Origin: JACCUZ01 sp038246575
Lineage (GTDB): Bacteria; Actinomycetota; Actinomycetes; JACCUZ01
DNA length: 24,832 nucleotides
Direction: 5' to 3'
NCBI GenBank assembly: GCA_038246575.1
Contig: JBBRVU010000043.1
Location: forward strand, 1-24,832
Made by a program: the position numbers and the translations under genes. Below, piece after piece: positions 1 through 7,578 of this stretch (positions are counted from its first letter, which is position 1; the number at the start of each line of letters is the position of its first letter). The notes beneath the pieces were generated by a model. It saw only the letters and a program-made list of their open reading frames with translations, was not told the origin of the DNA and ran no database searches.

Positions 1-306
1 GAGATCGCGAAGACCAAGAACGTCACGGTCGCCGCTCTCGTCAAGGCGATGGTCTCAGCGGCGGAGGACGACCTCGCGACCGCAGTCAAGGACGGGCGCC
101 TGACCCAGGCGCAGGCCGACACGATGAAGGCGAGCCTCACGGCGCGGATCACCGACGCGGTCAACGGGGTGCGCTCCGAGCGCGGCTTCCGTGGACGCGG
201 GCCCGCCGACGTGCCCACGCCCGGCTCCACGAACTCGCCTGACTCGCCTGACTCGTCCAGCTCGACGGGCAGCGCCACGTCGAGCACCCTCCTCAGTCCG
301 GTCTGA
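1..306 (+). CDS. C-terminal fragment of an unidentified protein (5' end outside window)
   Basis: The reading frame is open from the first base to TGA at 304-306, so the start lies upstream of the window. The fragment has about 101 residues. Its first half is amphipathic and helical, with Ala/Asp-rich stretches and the pattern LTQAQADTMKASL. That pattern resembles repeats in small secreted actinobacterial proteins in which LTQAQAD-type helices recur; this family link is an inference. The last ~40 residues are a low-complexity Ser/Thr/Pro/Asp tail (SPDSPDSSSS) that looks disordered and includes a doubled 9-bp unit near 235-255. It converges on the CDF gene across a strong hairpin. Coding status is well supported by codon bias. 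I cannot assign a function. Confidence 0.6.
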   Translation, partial: EIAKTKNVTVAALVKAMVSAAEDDLATAVKDGRLTQAQADTMKASLTARITDAVNGVRSERGFRGRGPADVPTPGSTNSPDSPDSSSSTGSATSSTLLSPV

Positions 307-326
307 GCAGAGCACCGGACCCGCCC

Positions 327-364
327 GGCCCGGTGATCGGCGCGAGCAGCGCGGTCACCGGGCC
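327..364. terminator. Bidirectional hairpin terminator between converging genes
   Basis: A perfect 10-bp inverted repeat, GGCCCGGTGA at 327-336 and TCACCGGGCC at 355-364, encloses a further CGCG/CGCG stem at 341-344 and 350-353 with a 5-nt loop. It sits 20 bp after the stop of the left-edge gene and covers the stop of the converging CDF reading frame, where a shared terminator is expected. There is no long T-run on either side, which is common for GC-rich actinobacterial hairpin terminators. Position and symmetry are seen directly; the terminator role is inferred. Confidence 0.6.
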
Positions 365-1308
365 GATGTCCTGCGGGCCGATGCCTTGACGGCACCGCCC
401 TTGGTCGGCGGCTGGCCCGACCCGGACGATCCGGACCTCGAAGCGTCGGCCATCTCGCGCAGCACGCGGATGTTCTCTTCTGTTCCCTCCGCCGCGCCAG
501 GGTCGGCTCGGTCTATCCGGGCCGCGACCAGCACCGACTCGGGCCCCATGTGCATGGTGAGCAGCTCGACCACCGTCGTCACCTCCGGGTGAGTGCGAGC
601 CGGTCGTGGATGTCGACCACCATCGCCGGCTCGGCGGTCTCGCCGATCAGCAGCTTGGAGTTGTCCCGGCCCAGCACGAACGCGACGAAGGCCAGCAGCA
701 GCCCGATGGCGATGGCGGCATAGCCGTCCCACTTCGCGTCGCCGGTCACGTGGTGCAGACCGATGCCGATGGCGGCGAGCACAAGCCCGACCAGCGCGGC
801 GCTGCCCTCGGCCAGAACCGTCTTCACCGTCGGGTCCTTGCTGAGGCGGACGTGCTCACGGTAGCCGCGGTCCTGCTCCTGTGCCTCGGAGCGCAGCTGC
901 CTGACGGCCTTCAGCCAGGAGAACCCCTCGGCGAAAGAAGGACACGGCGAGCACGACGTACGGCGCGATGATGCCCTGCGACTCGCCGCCGCTGACGAGG
1001 GTGTGCACGCCCTCGTAGATCGAGAAGACGGACCCGGCGACGAAGATGCCGACCGCCGCGAGCAACGCCCAGAAGAACTGCGCCTTCCCGTAGCCGAAGG
1101 GGTGCTCCCGGTTGGCCGGCCGCTGCGCGACCTTGAGACTGGTGAGCAGGAAGACCTGGTTGAGGGTGTCGGCGAAGGAGTGCGCTGCCTCGGCCAACAT
1201 CGCGCTGGACCCGCTGATCACACCGGTCACCAGCTCGGCGAGCGCGATCGCCAGGTTCGCCCCGAAGGCGCCCAGCACCGTGCCCTGCTCTCGGACGCCA
1301 TGTCCCAC
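355..1308 (-). pseudogene. Cation diffusion facilitator (CDF) metal efflux transporter, frameshifted
   Basis: Three reading frames in series make up one CDF protein. CDF proteins export divalent metals such as Zn2+, Co2+ or Mn2+ from the cytoplasm by proton antiport. Segment 1 (1308 to about 935) has the conserved start of the membrane domain, with AEAAHSFADTLNQ and HPFGYGKAQFFWALLAA. Segment 2 (about 935 to 585) has KTVLAEGSAALVGLVLAA and the later helices. Segment 3 (from about 585) has the cytoplasmic ferredoxin-like domain (PEVTTVVELLTMHMGP). One extra base near 936-940 and one missing base in the GGG run at 588-590 account for both shifts, so the frame is restored. The GTG at 1308 opens segment 1. 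A better start is ATG at 1301-1299, preceded by GGAGGT at a good spacing, but it needs a further base in the CCC run at 1283-1285. After VLVAARID the C-terminus loses family similarity. Either decay or sequencing error would explain this. It lies 26 nt downstream of pmt. Confidence 0.75.
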
Positions 1309-1334
1309 CTCCGGCTTCCCGGAGCCCTATCCCC

Positions 1335-2903
1335 CTAGATCCACGACTTCCACCACATCCGGGCGGCCCAGTCTGCGTAGGGGATGACCTGGGCGGACAG
1401 CACCGGCAACAGGTAGGCGAAGTTCACGATCGCGACCATGACGTACGCACCGGCCGAGGCGGCGCCCCACTGCCGTCGACGTGTTGATGTGTCGCGCCCG
1501 CCGAGCACGAGTCCGAGACACATGGTGATGGCCAGGACCAGGAACGGCACGAACGCGACGGCGTAGAAGGAGAAGACGGTCCGCTGCTGGAACAGGAACC
1601 ACGGCAGGTAACCCGCTGCGACGCCCGCCAGGATGGCGCCGGCGCGCCAGTCGCGGCGCCCGGCCCACAGGTAGACGAGGACGGGGAGGGCGAGAAGTGA
1701 GGCCCACCAGATCGTCGGCGTGCCCCGCGCTGTGACGGCCTGCGCGCACGCCTCGACGGTGCACCCGGCCTCGCCGAGCTTGGGCCCCTCGTAGAAGTAG
1801 GACACCGGCCGGGCCAGCACCAGCCAGCCCCAGGGGTTGGAGCGGTAGGGGTGGAACGACGTGAGTCCGGTGTGGAAGTTCCACGCCTCGTGGTGGTAGT
1901 GCCAAAGACTCCAGAGCGCGTCCGGCACGAGGGCCGGGCCGGGGTTGTCCACGGCCCAGTCGCGCAGGTAGGCGTCGTCGCCACCGAGGAACCAGCCGGT
2001 CCAGGTCGCGAGGTAGACCCCGAGCGCCACGACCACGATGGCGGCGAGGGCCGGGCATGCGTCGCGGACGAGCGCGCCGAGCCACGGCCGTCGCACTCCC
2101 GCCGTCCGGCGCGCGCCGACGTCCCAGAGCACTGTCATCAGCCCGAACACCGCGACGAACCAGATGCCGCTCCACTTGGTGGAGCAGGCCAGCCCGAGCG
2201 AGACGCCGGCAACCAGCCGCCAGGGTCGCAGCCCGAGCCCGGGGCCGAACCGGGTGGTCTGGGCGGTGGTGAGGCGTTCGGCCAGCCGCTGCCGGGTCCG
2301 GTCCCGGTCGAGGACGAGGGCGCCGAACGCGACGAGGACCCAGAACATCAGCAGCGGGTCGAGCAGGGCCGTGCGGCTGTGGACGTAGGCCAGTCCCTCG
2401 ACCGTGAGCAGGACGGCGGCGACGCAGCCCAGCAGGGTGGAGCGGAACAGCCGGCGGCCGATCCGGGCGATGAGCAGCACCGCGAGCGTGCCGGTGACCG
2501 CCACCGTGAACCGCCAGCCGAACGGCGTCATCCCGAACAGCTGCTCGCCGATGGCGATCATCCACTTGCCGCCGGGCGGGTGCACGACGTAGGACGGCTG
2601 GCCGGTCCAGAGATCGGTCAGGTCGCCGGCGAGGATCTTGACGTTGGCCGGGTCGGGATCCCCCTTCTTCGCGGCCGCGATGTAGTTCTGCTCGACGCCG
2701 AAGTGCAGCAGCGACCAGGCGTCCTTGGCGTAGTAGGTCTCGTCGAAGATGAACGCCTTGGGGCGGGCCAGGTCCCAGAACCGCAGGATGCCCGCGACGA
2801 GGCTGATCAGCAGCGGCCCGACCCAGCCCCAGAGCCGGTCGGTCGGCATCGGCGCGCTCAACCGCTCCCGGATCCGCGCAAGATCGGCGGCGGGCATGAG
2901 CAC
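1335..2903 (-). CDS. pmt: Polyprenyl-phosphate-mannose--protein O-mannosyltransferase (PMT family, GT39)
   Basis: This multi-membrane-segment GT-C glycosyltransferase of 522 aa transfers mannose from polyprenyl-phosphate-mannose to Ser/Thr of exported proteins at the outer face of the membrane. The first extracytoplasmic loop carries the acidic pair in FDETYYAKDAWS (D54, E55), the expected catalytic site. It is followed by VVHPPGGKWM and many hydrophobic helices. The C-terminal part, FHPYRSNPWGWLVLARPVSYFYEG, matches the PMT_4TMC domain. Length is normal for the actinobacterial enzyme. I chose GTG at 2903 because TAGGGT ends exactly 6 nt upstream, a leaderless arrangement. ATG at 2897 (residue 3) is the alternative. 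It is divergent from rsmI, as in mycobacteria. The frameshifted CDF gene follows in the same orientation. Confidence 0.93.
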   Translation of the reverse strand: MLMPAADLARIRERLSAPMPTDRLWGWVGPLLISLVAGILRFWDLARPKAFIFDETYYAKDAWSLLHFGVEQNYIAAAKKGDPDPANVKILAGDLTDLWTGQPSYVVHPPGGKWMIAIGEQLFGMTPFGWRFTVAVTGTLAVLLIARIGRRLFRSTLLGCVAAVLLTVEGLAYVHSRTALLDPLLMFWVLVAFGALVLDRDRTRQRLAERLTTAQTTRFGPGLGLRPWRLVAGVSLGLACSTKWSGIWFVAVFGLMTVLWDVGARRTAGVRRPWLGALVRDACPALAAIVVVALGVYLATWTGWFLGGDDAYLRDWAVDNPGPALVPDALWSLWHYHHEAWNFHTGLTSFHPYRSNPWGWLVLARPVSYFYEGPKLGEAGCTVEACAQAVTARGTPTIWWASLLALPVLVYLWAGRRDWRAGAILAGVAAGYLPWFLFQQRTVFSFYAVAFVPFLVLAITMCLGLVLGGRDTSTRRRQWGAASAGAYVMVAIVNFAYLLPVLSAQVIPYADWAARMWWKSWI

Positions 2904-2909
2904 CCCGCC

Positions 2910-2915
2910 ACCCTA
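2910..2915 (-). promoter_or_regulatory. -10 box for leaderless pmt transcript
   Basis: On the minus strand TAGGGT (TANNNT) is followed by 6 nt and then the GTG start of pmt, so transcription would begin at or next to the start codon. No clear -35 box or Shine-Dalgarno is visible. Confidence 0.5.
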
Positions 2916-2955
2916 CGCAGCCGCCCCCCACTCCCGCGTTCGACCACGTATGGCA

Positions 2956-3006
2956 GCCGGGTGATCGCATCAGCAGGCGTGCACGCCAGCTGTGGCGATC
3001 ACCGGC
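2956..3006. repeat. Large nested dyad in the pmt/rsmI divergent spacer
   Basis: All arms share one axis, between 2981 and 2982. The core is the perfect 12-bp palindrome GGCGTGCACGCC (2976-2987). It is flanked by CAGC/GCTG (2971-2974, 2989-2992), with one A/A mismatch between them and the core. The outer arms are TGATCGC (2962-2968) and GCGATCA (2995-3001), continuing through GCCGG/CCGGC with a single bulged G at 2961. Both predicted gene starts lie outside it and point away, so it is probably not transcribed from them. That favours a protein-binding or cruciform site over a terminator. The function is unknown. Confidence 0.6.
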
Positions 3007-3026
3007 CGGTTGAAGCAAACGGTCAG

Positions 3027-3047
3027 TGGCCGGTGGCCGGTGGCCGG
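3027..3047. repeat. Three tandem copies of the heptamer TGGCCGG
   Basis: TGGCCGG is repeated three times without spacers, immediately upstream of the rsmI -10-like region (GAGGAT at 3053-3058). It could be a slippage tract or a regulator-contact array spaced by less than one helical turn. Confidence 0.6.
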
Positions 3048-3064
3048 TGGGCGAGGATGGGGAC

Positions 3065-3919
3065 GTGACGGGTGTGCTGGTTCTCGCGGGTACGCCGATC
3101 GGCGACCCGGCCGACGCCTCGCCCCGGCTGGTCACAGAGCTGGCGGCTGCCGACATCGTGGCCGCCGAGGACACTCGGCGGCTGCGGCGGCTGACCGGTG
3201 CGCTGGAGGCGACCATCAGCGGCCGAGTCGTGTCCTACTACGACGGCAACGAGGCGGCGCGGACCCCGGAGCTGGTCGCCGCGATGCAGGACGGCTCCCG
3301 CGTCCTGCTGGTGACCGACGCGGGGATGCCCTCGGTCTCCGACCCCGGTTACCGGCTGGTCGCGGCGGCAGTCGAGGCCGGGGTCAAGGTGACGGCGGTG
3401 CCTGGCCCGTCGGCCGTGCTCACGGCTGTCGCGCTGTCGGGGCTGCCGGTCGACCGCTTCTGCTTCGAGGGATTCCTGCCGCGCAAGGCGGGAGAGCGGG
3501 CCCGGCGACTGGCGGCGCTGGCCGCCGAGGAGCGCACCATGGTCTTCTTCGAGGCCCCGCACCGGCTGGCGGTGACGTTGACCGCGATGGTCGAGGCCCT
3601 CGGTGCCGACCGGCCGGCCGCCGTCTGCCGCGAGCTGACCAAGACGTATGAAGAGGTACGCCGGGCCGGCCTTGCCGAGCTCGCCGCGTGGGCGGCCGAC
3701 GGCGTACGGGGCGAGATCACGGTGGTCGTCGCCGGCGCCGAGCCGGTTGTCGCCTCCGCCGAGGGGTTGGTCGCTGAGGTCGACGAGCTGGTGGCCGACG
3801 GTGTCCGGCTGAAGGACGCCACCGCCGCCGTGGCGTCGGCGCACGGCACCAGCCGGCGCGAGCTCTATGACGCCGTGCTCGCGGCGCGAGCCGTCGCCGG
3901 ACCGGCTGGACAGGGCTGA
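3065..3919 (+). CDS. rsmI: 16S rRNA (cytidine(1402)-2'-O)-methyltransferase
   Basis: RsmI methylates the ribose of C1402 in the decoding centre of 16S rRNA using AdoMet. The 284-aa product has the tetrapyrrole-methylase (SAM/corrin type) fold motifs in order. These are VLAGTPIGDPAD at the N-terminus, AAEDTRRLRRL, VSYYDGNE, VTDAGMPSVSDPGYRL, VPGPSAVLTA, FEGFLPRK, FFEAPHR and CRELTKTYEE, followed by the usual short C-terminal helical domain. I chose GTG at 3065 because it starts the conserved strand directly, with GAGGAT GGGGAC before it. That element could act as a Shine-Dalgarno (GAGGA) or as a degenerate leaderless -10 with 6-nt spacing. It is divergent from pmt; the aminotransferase gene starts 13 nt after its stop. 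Confidence 0.93.
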   Translation: MTGVLVLAGTPIGDPADASPRLVTELAAADIVAAEDTRRLRRLTGALEATISGRVVSYYDGNEAARTPELVAAMQDGSRVLLVTDAGMPSVSDPGYRLVAAAVEAGVKVTAVPGPSAVLTAVALSGLPVDRFCFEGFLPRKAGERARRLAALAAEERTMVFFEAPHRLAVTLTAMVEALGADRPAAVCRELTKTYEEVRRAGLAELAAWAADGVRGEITVVVAGAEPVVASAEGLVAEVDELVADGVRLKDATAAVASAHGTSRRELYDAVLAARAVAGPAGQG

Positions 3920-3920
3920 C

Positions 3921-3926
3921 TAGCCT
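3921..3926 (+). promoter_or_regulatory. -10 box for the aminotransferase gene
   Basis: TAGCCT overlaps the end of rsmI and is followed by 6 nt and ATG at 3933. This matches the leaderless pattern seen at other genes here. There is no good Shine-Dalgarno before the ATG. Confidence 0.45.
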
Positions 3927-3932
3927 GGGGTG

Positions 3933-5108
3933 ATGGAGTTCCGCCGCATCCCGGGCCTGCCGCCGTACGTCTTCACGATCATCGACGGCCTCAAGCGGGA
4001 GGCCCGGCGCGCCGGTCGCGACGTCGTGGACCTCGGGTTCGGCAACCCGGACCTGCCGTCGCCGGCGATCGCGGTCGAGAAGCTGGCCGAGGCGGCGCAC
4101 AACAGCCGCAACCACCGCTACTCCGCCAGCCGGGGCATCCCGAAGCTGCGTGAGGCGGTGTCCGCGCTCTACCAGCGCAAGTTCGGCGTGACCCTGGACC
4201 CCGAGACCGAGGTGCTCTCGACGATCGGGGCCAAGGAGGGCTTCAGCCACCTGATGTGGGTGCTGCTGCAAGCCGGTGACGCCGCGCTGGTGCCCAGCCC
4301 GTCGTACCCGATCCACATCTGGGGGCCGTACTTCGCCGGTGCCGACGCCCGGCAGGTGCCGATCGGCGCGGGCGAGGACTACGTCGCCAACGTGATGGAG
4401 GCCTGGGAGCTGGGCTGGCCCAAGCCTCGCGTGGTGGTGCTGTCGTTCCCGCACAACCCGACGACGGCGACCGTGGAGCTCGCCGACCTGCAACGGCTGG
4501 TCGACTGGGCGCGTGAGCGCGACGTCGTGCTCGTGCACGACTTCGCGTACGCCGATGTCGCCTTCGACGGGTGGCTGCCGCCGTCGATCCTGCAGTGCGA
4601 GGGCGCGATGGAGTGCGCGGTCGAGCTCTACTCGATGACCAAGTCGTTCTCGATGGCCGGCTGGCGGATGGCGTTCCTGGTCGGTAACAAGGAGGTCGTC
4701 GGGGCGCTGACCAAGCTGAAGTCCTACCTCGACTACGGCACGTTCCAGCCGATCCAGATCGCGGCGACGGTGACGATGAACGAGGCGTCGGACTACCCGG
4801 CCGAGGTCAACGCGGTGTACGAACGCCGCCGCAACGTGCTGATCGACGGCCTCGGGCGGATCGGCTGGGAGATCGACCGGCCACGCGGCACGATGTTCGC
4901 CTGGGCGCCGATCCCGGACGCGTATGCCGACATGGGCTCGATCGAGTTCGCGACCAAGATCGTCAAGGACTGCGATGTTGCGGTGTCGCCGGGGGTGGGC
5001 TTCGGCCCGGCCGCGGACGGGTTCGTCCGGTTCGCGCTGATCGAGAACGAGCAGCGCATCGTGCAGGCCGTGCGCAACCTCAAGCGCGGTCTGCCCAAAC
5101 TCGGCTGA
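3933..5108 (+). CDS. alaC: AlaC-like class I/II aminotransferase (glutamate-pyruvate type)
   Basis: This PLP-dependent fold-type I aminotransferase has 391 aa. It aligns in my memory almost end to end with E. coli AlaC, which makes alanine from pyruvate and glutamate. Shared stretches are RIPGLPPYVF, DLGFGNPDLPSPAI, RYSASRGIPKLREAV, TIGAKEGFSHLMW, PSPSYPIHIWGPY, FPHNPTTATVEL and VHDFAYADVAFDGW. Also shared are the Schiff-base lysine in SMTKSFSMAGWR (K237), KSYLDYGTFQPIQIA, VSPGVGFG and RFALIENEQRI. ATG at 3933 is preferred over the adjacent GTG at 3930 because of the promoter spacing. The family is certain; alanine specificity is inferred. It sits between rsmI and metG, probably on its own promoter, with a hairpin after its stop. 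Confidence 0.88.
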   Translation: MEFRRIPGLPPYVFTIIDGLKREARRAGRDVVDLGFGNPDLPSPAIAVEKLAEAAHNSRNHRYSASRGIPKLREAVSALYQRKFGVTLDPETEVLSTIGAKEGFSHLMWVLLQAGDAALVPSPSYPIHIWGPYFAGADARQVPIGAGEDYVANVMEAWELGWPKPRVVVLSFPHNPTTATVELADLQRLVDWARERDVVLVHDFAYADVAFDGWLPPSILQCEGAMECAVELYSMTKSFSMAGWRMAFLVGNKEVVGALTKLKSYLDYGTFQPIQIAATVTMNEASDYPAEVNAVYERRRNVLIDGLGRIGWEIDRPRGTMFAWAPIPDAYADMGSIEFATKIVKDCDVAVSPGVGFGPAADGFVRFALIENEQRIVQAVRNLKRGLPKLG

Positions 5109-5109
5109 T

Positions 5110-5140
5110 CGCCGCCGCTGCGTGTCAGCAGAGCGCGGCG
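5110..5140 (+). terminator. Hairpin after the aminotransferase gene
   Basis: CGCCGC (5110-5115) pairs with GCGGCG (5135-5140), with an inner CTGC/GCAG stem and a 6-nt loop, starting 1 nt after the stop codon. There is no T-run. It is a plausible terminator that separates this gene from metG. Confidence 0.4.
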
Positions 5141-5163
5141 GGAAACGGTTTGATCCGCGCCCG

Positions 5164-5169
5164 TAGGAT
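5164..5169 (+). promoter_or_regulatory. -10 box for leaderless metG
   Basis: TAGGAT lies 6 nt before the metG ATG at 5176, and there is no Shine-Dalgarno. No convincing -35 box is visible. Confidence 0.5.
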
Positions 5170-5175
5170 TTGGCC

Positions 5176-6750
5176 ATGGTCGAGCGCAGCGAGGACAAGG
5201 CGTACTACGTCACGACGCCGATCTACTACGTCAACGACGCGCCCCACATCGGCCACGCCTACACGACCGTGGCCGGCGACTTCCTGACCCGGTGGCACCG
5301 CCAGCGCGGCGAGAACGTCTGGTTCCTGACCGGCACCGACGAGCACGGACAGAAGGTCATGCAGGCTGCCGAGGCGGGCGGCGTGTCACCGCAGGAGTGG
5401 ACCGACCGGCTCGTCGAGGGGGAGTGGAAGCCGGTCCTGGAGACGATCGACGCGGCCAATGACGACTTCATCCGCACCACCGAGGAGCGGCACTCCGAAC
5501 GGGTCCGGGACTTCTGGCAGACGCTCTACGACAACGGAGAGGTCTTCGAAGGCGCCTACGAGGGGCCTTACTGCGTGCCCTGCGAGGAGTTCAAGCTCCC
5601 GGCCGAGCTGCTCGACGGCGAGGACGGCGCCAAGCTGTGCCCGATCCACCACCGGCCGGTCGAGATGCTCTCGGAGAAGAACTACTTCTTCCGGCTCTCG
5701 ACCTACGCCGACAAGCTGCTCGCGTTCTACGAGGAGAACCCGAGCTTCGTGCAGCCGGAGAGTGCTCGCAACGAGGTCCTGTCCTTCGTCCGGGCCGGGT
5801 TGCAGGACCTCTCGATCACCCGGTCCACGTTCGACTGGGGCATCCCCGTGCCCTGGGACGACTCGCACGTGCTCTACGTGTGGATCGACGCGCTGCTCAA
5901 CTACGCGACGGCCGCTGGTTATGGCACCGACCCCGAGCGGTTCCAGCGGCTGTGGCCGGCCGATGTGCACCTGGTGGGCAAGGACATCCTGCGCTTTCAC
6001 GCCGTCATCTGGCCGGCGATGTTGATGGCCGCCGGCCTCGAGCCACCGCGGCAGGTGTTCGCCAACGGTTGGCTGCTGGTCGGCGGGGAGAAGATGAGCA
6101 AGACCAAGCTCACCGGCATCCACCCGTCCGCGATCATCGATGTCTTCGGCTCCGACGCGTTCCGCTACTACTTCCTGCGCGCGATCCCGTTCGGTCAGGA
6201 TGGCTCCTTCTCCTGGGAGGACATGGCGGCGCGCTACAAGGCCGAGCTCGCTGACCAGCTCGGCAACCTCGCATCGCGGCTGACCTCGATGGTCGGCCGC
6301 TACCGCGACGGTGTGCTGCCGGCGCCGGTCGACGAGCCGTTGCTGGCCGAGGCTGCGCGTGCCGCCGTCACGCGGGCTGAGGCTGCCATCGACGTCGTCG
6401 ACCTACAGGGCGCGATCCTGGCGGCCATGGACCTCGTTCGCGTGGTCAACAACTACGTGACCGACAACGCACCGTGGCAGGTCGCGAAGGACGAGTCGAG
6501 GGCTGCGGACCTCGACCGCATCCTGTACGCGACGGCCGAGACGCTGCGAGTGGTCGCCGTGCTGCTCAATCCAGTGATGCCGAAGGCCTGCGCGGTTCTG
6601 TGGAGCGCGCTCGGCGCGCAGGACGCGCTCGGACCCATCGCGGACCAGCGGGTGCAGGACACCGGGGCCTGGGGGCTGCTGCCCGCCGGTGCGGTCATCA
6701 CCAAGACCGAGCCGATGTTCCCGCGCATCGAGGACCCCGAGCCGGCGTGA
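5176..6750 (+). CDS. metG: Methionyl-tRNA synthetase
   Basis: This class I aminoacyl-tRNA synthetase charges tRNA-Met with methionine at the expense of ATP. The 524-aa length fits the short actinobacterial form without the C-terminal dimerization domain. The HIGH motif is PHIGHAY (residues 23-29) and the KMSKS motif is KMSKT (306-310). A metal-knuckle-like set, C133, C136, C155 and H158 (CVPCEEF ... CPIHH), lies in the connective-peptide region. The C-terminal third is the helical anticodon-binding domain (NNYVTDNAPWQVAKDE). ATG at 5176 starts the conserved N-terminus, and the TAGGAT box 6 nt upstream implies a leaderless mRNA. It overlaps tatD by 4 nt (GTGA), so the two should be translationally coupled. 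Confidence 0.96.
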   Translation: MVERSEDKAYYVTTPIYYVNDAPHIGHAYTTVAGDFLTRWHRQRGENVWFLTGTDEHGQKVMQAAEAGGVSPQEWTDRLVEGEWKPVLETIDAANDDFIRTTEERHSERVRDFWQTLYDNGEVFEGAYEGPYCVPCEEFKLPAELLDGEDGAKLCPIHHRPVEMLSEKNYFFRLSTYADKLLAFYEENPSFVQPESARNEVLSFVRAGLQDLSITRSTFDWGIPVPWDDSHVLYVWIDALLNYATAAGYGTDPERFQRLWPADVHLVGKDILRFHAVIWPAMLMAAGLEPPRQVFANGWLLVGGEKMSKTKLTGIHPSAIIDVFGSDAFRYYFLRAIPFGQDGSFSWEDMAARYKAELADQLGNLASRLTSMVGRYRDGVLPAPVDEPLLAEAARAAVTRAEAAIDVVDLQGAILAAMDLVRVVNNYVTDNAPWQVAKDESRAADLDRILYATAETLRVVAVLLNPVMPKACAVLWSALGAQDALGPIADQRVQDTGAWGLLPAGAVITKTEPMFPRIEDPEPA

Positions 6751-7577
6751 GCGCCCGGCCTCCGGCGCCCGACCCGCTGACGGTCGAGGTGGCGGACAGT
6801 CACTGCCACCTGGACATGTCCCTGGATCCCGACCAAGTCTTATCGGTCGAGGACGCGCTCGCCGCATCGGCGGCCGTCGGAGTTCCCCGGATCGTCCAGA
6901 TCGGCTGTGACCTGCCCGGCGCGCAGTGGGCGGTCGAGACGGCGAGGCGTCACGCCCAGGTCGTGGCTGGCGTGGCGCTGCACCCGAACGAGGCGCCGCG
7001 GCTGGCCGCCGGTGGCCGGCTCGAGGATGCGCTGGCCGACATCGACGCTCTCGCGGCAGACCCGGTCGTACGGGCAGTGGGCGAGACGGGCCTGGACCAC
7101 TTCCGGACGGGACCCGAGAGGCACGCCGAGCAGGAGTCGTCCTTCCGCGCCCACATCGAGATGGCCAAACGGCATGACAAGGCGCTGGTGATCCACGACC
7201 GCGACGCCCACGACGACGTGCTGCGGGTCCTCGAGGACGCGGGTGCGCCGGACCGCGTCGTCTTCCACTGCTTCTCCGGGGACGCGGCGATGGCCGAGCA
7301 CTGCGTGCGCCGTGGCTGGTGGCTGTCCTTCGCCGGAACGGTGACCTTCAAGAACGCCACGGGTCTTCGGGAGGCGTTGGCGGTCGCGCCGCTGGACCGG
7401 TTGCTGGTCGAGACCGACGCGCCGTACCTCACGCCGATGCCCTTCCGCGGCCGCCCCAACGCGTCGTACCTCATCCCCCACACCGTGCGCGCGATGGCGG
7501 CCGTCAAGGGTGTCGACGAGGGCACGCTCGCGACGGCGATCGCAGCCAACACCGAGGCGGCTCTAGGTCGCTGGTGA
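6747..7577 (+). CDS. tatD: TatD-family metal-dependent DNase/hydrolase
   Basis: The 276-aa product is a TIM-barrel metallohydrolase of the amidohydrolase superfamily. TatD enzymes act as 3'-5' exonucleases and endonucleases on DNA. Metal and catalytic residues are all visible: HxH in DSHCHLD (H19, H21), E113 in VGETGLDHF, H150 in VIHDRDAH, H174 in FHCFSG and D224 in VETDAPYLTP. Length is slightly above the usual ~260 because of a short N-terminal extension. GTG at 6747 is chosen because it overlaps the metG stop as GTGA; a later start would lose only the extension. The metG-tatD-rpfB order is a common actinobacterial arrangement. It converges on the hydrolase gene with one base between the stops. 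Confidence 0.94.
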   Translation: MSARPPAPDPLTVEVADSHCHLDMSLDPDQVLSVEDALAASAAVGVPRIVQIGCDLPGAQWAVETARRHAQVVAGVALHPNEAPRLAAGGRLEDALADIDALAADPVVRAVGETGLDHFRTGPERHAEQESSFRAHIEMAKRHDKALVIHDRDAHDDVLRVLEDAGAPDRVVFHCFSGDAAMAEHCVRRGWWLSFAGTVTFKNATGLREALAVAPLDRLLVETDAPYLTPMPFRGRPNASYLIPHTVRAMAAVKGVDEGTLATAIAANTEAALGRW

Positions 7578-7578
7578 G

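Noticed and set aside
301..470. An alternative minus-strand frame with a coding-looking end containing GPVTALLAPITGPG
   Set aside because: The pattern is produced by the two arms of the terminator hairpin read in translation; there is no start and no family match.
1309..1324. A 6-bp hairpin (CTCCGG/CCGGAG) between pmt and the CDF gene as a terminator
   Set aside because: It is short, has no T-run, and coincides with the Shine-Dalgarno of the next gene. It could sequester that site but is too weak to list as a terminator.
1851..3068. Long plus-strand frames opposite pmt, and similar long frames opposite other genes (3717-5198, 9416-11842, 19180-21810, 22103-23917)
   Set aside because: They lie antisense to clear conserved genes, are rich in Arg/Gly/Pro/His without domains, and are expected at high GC.
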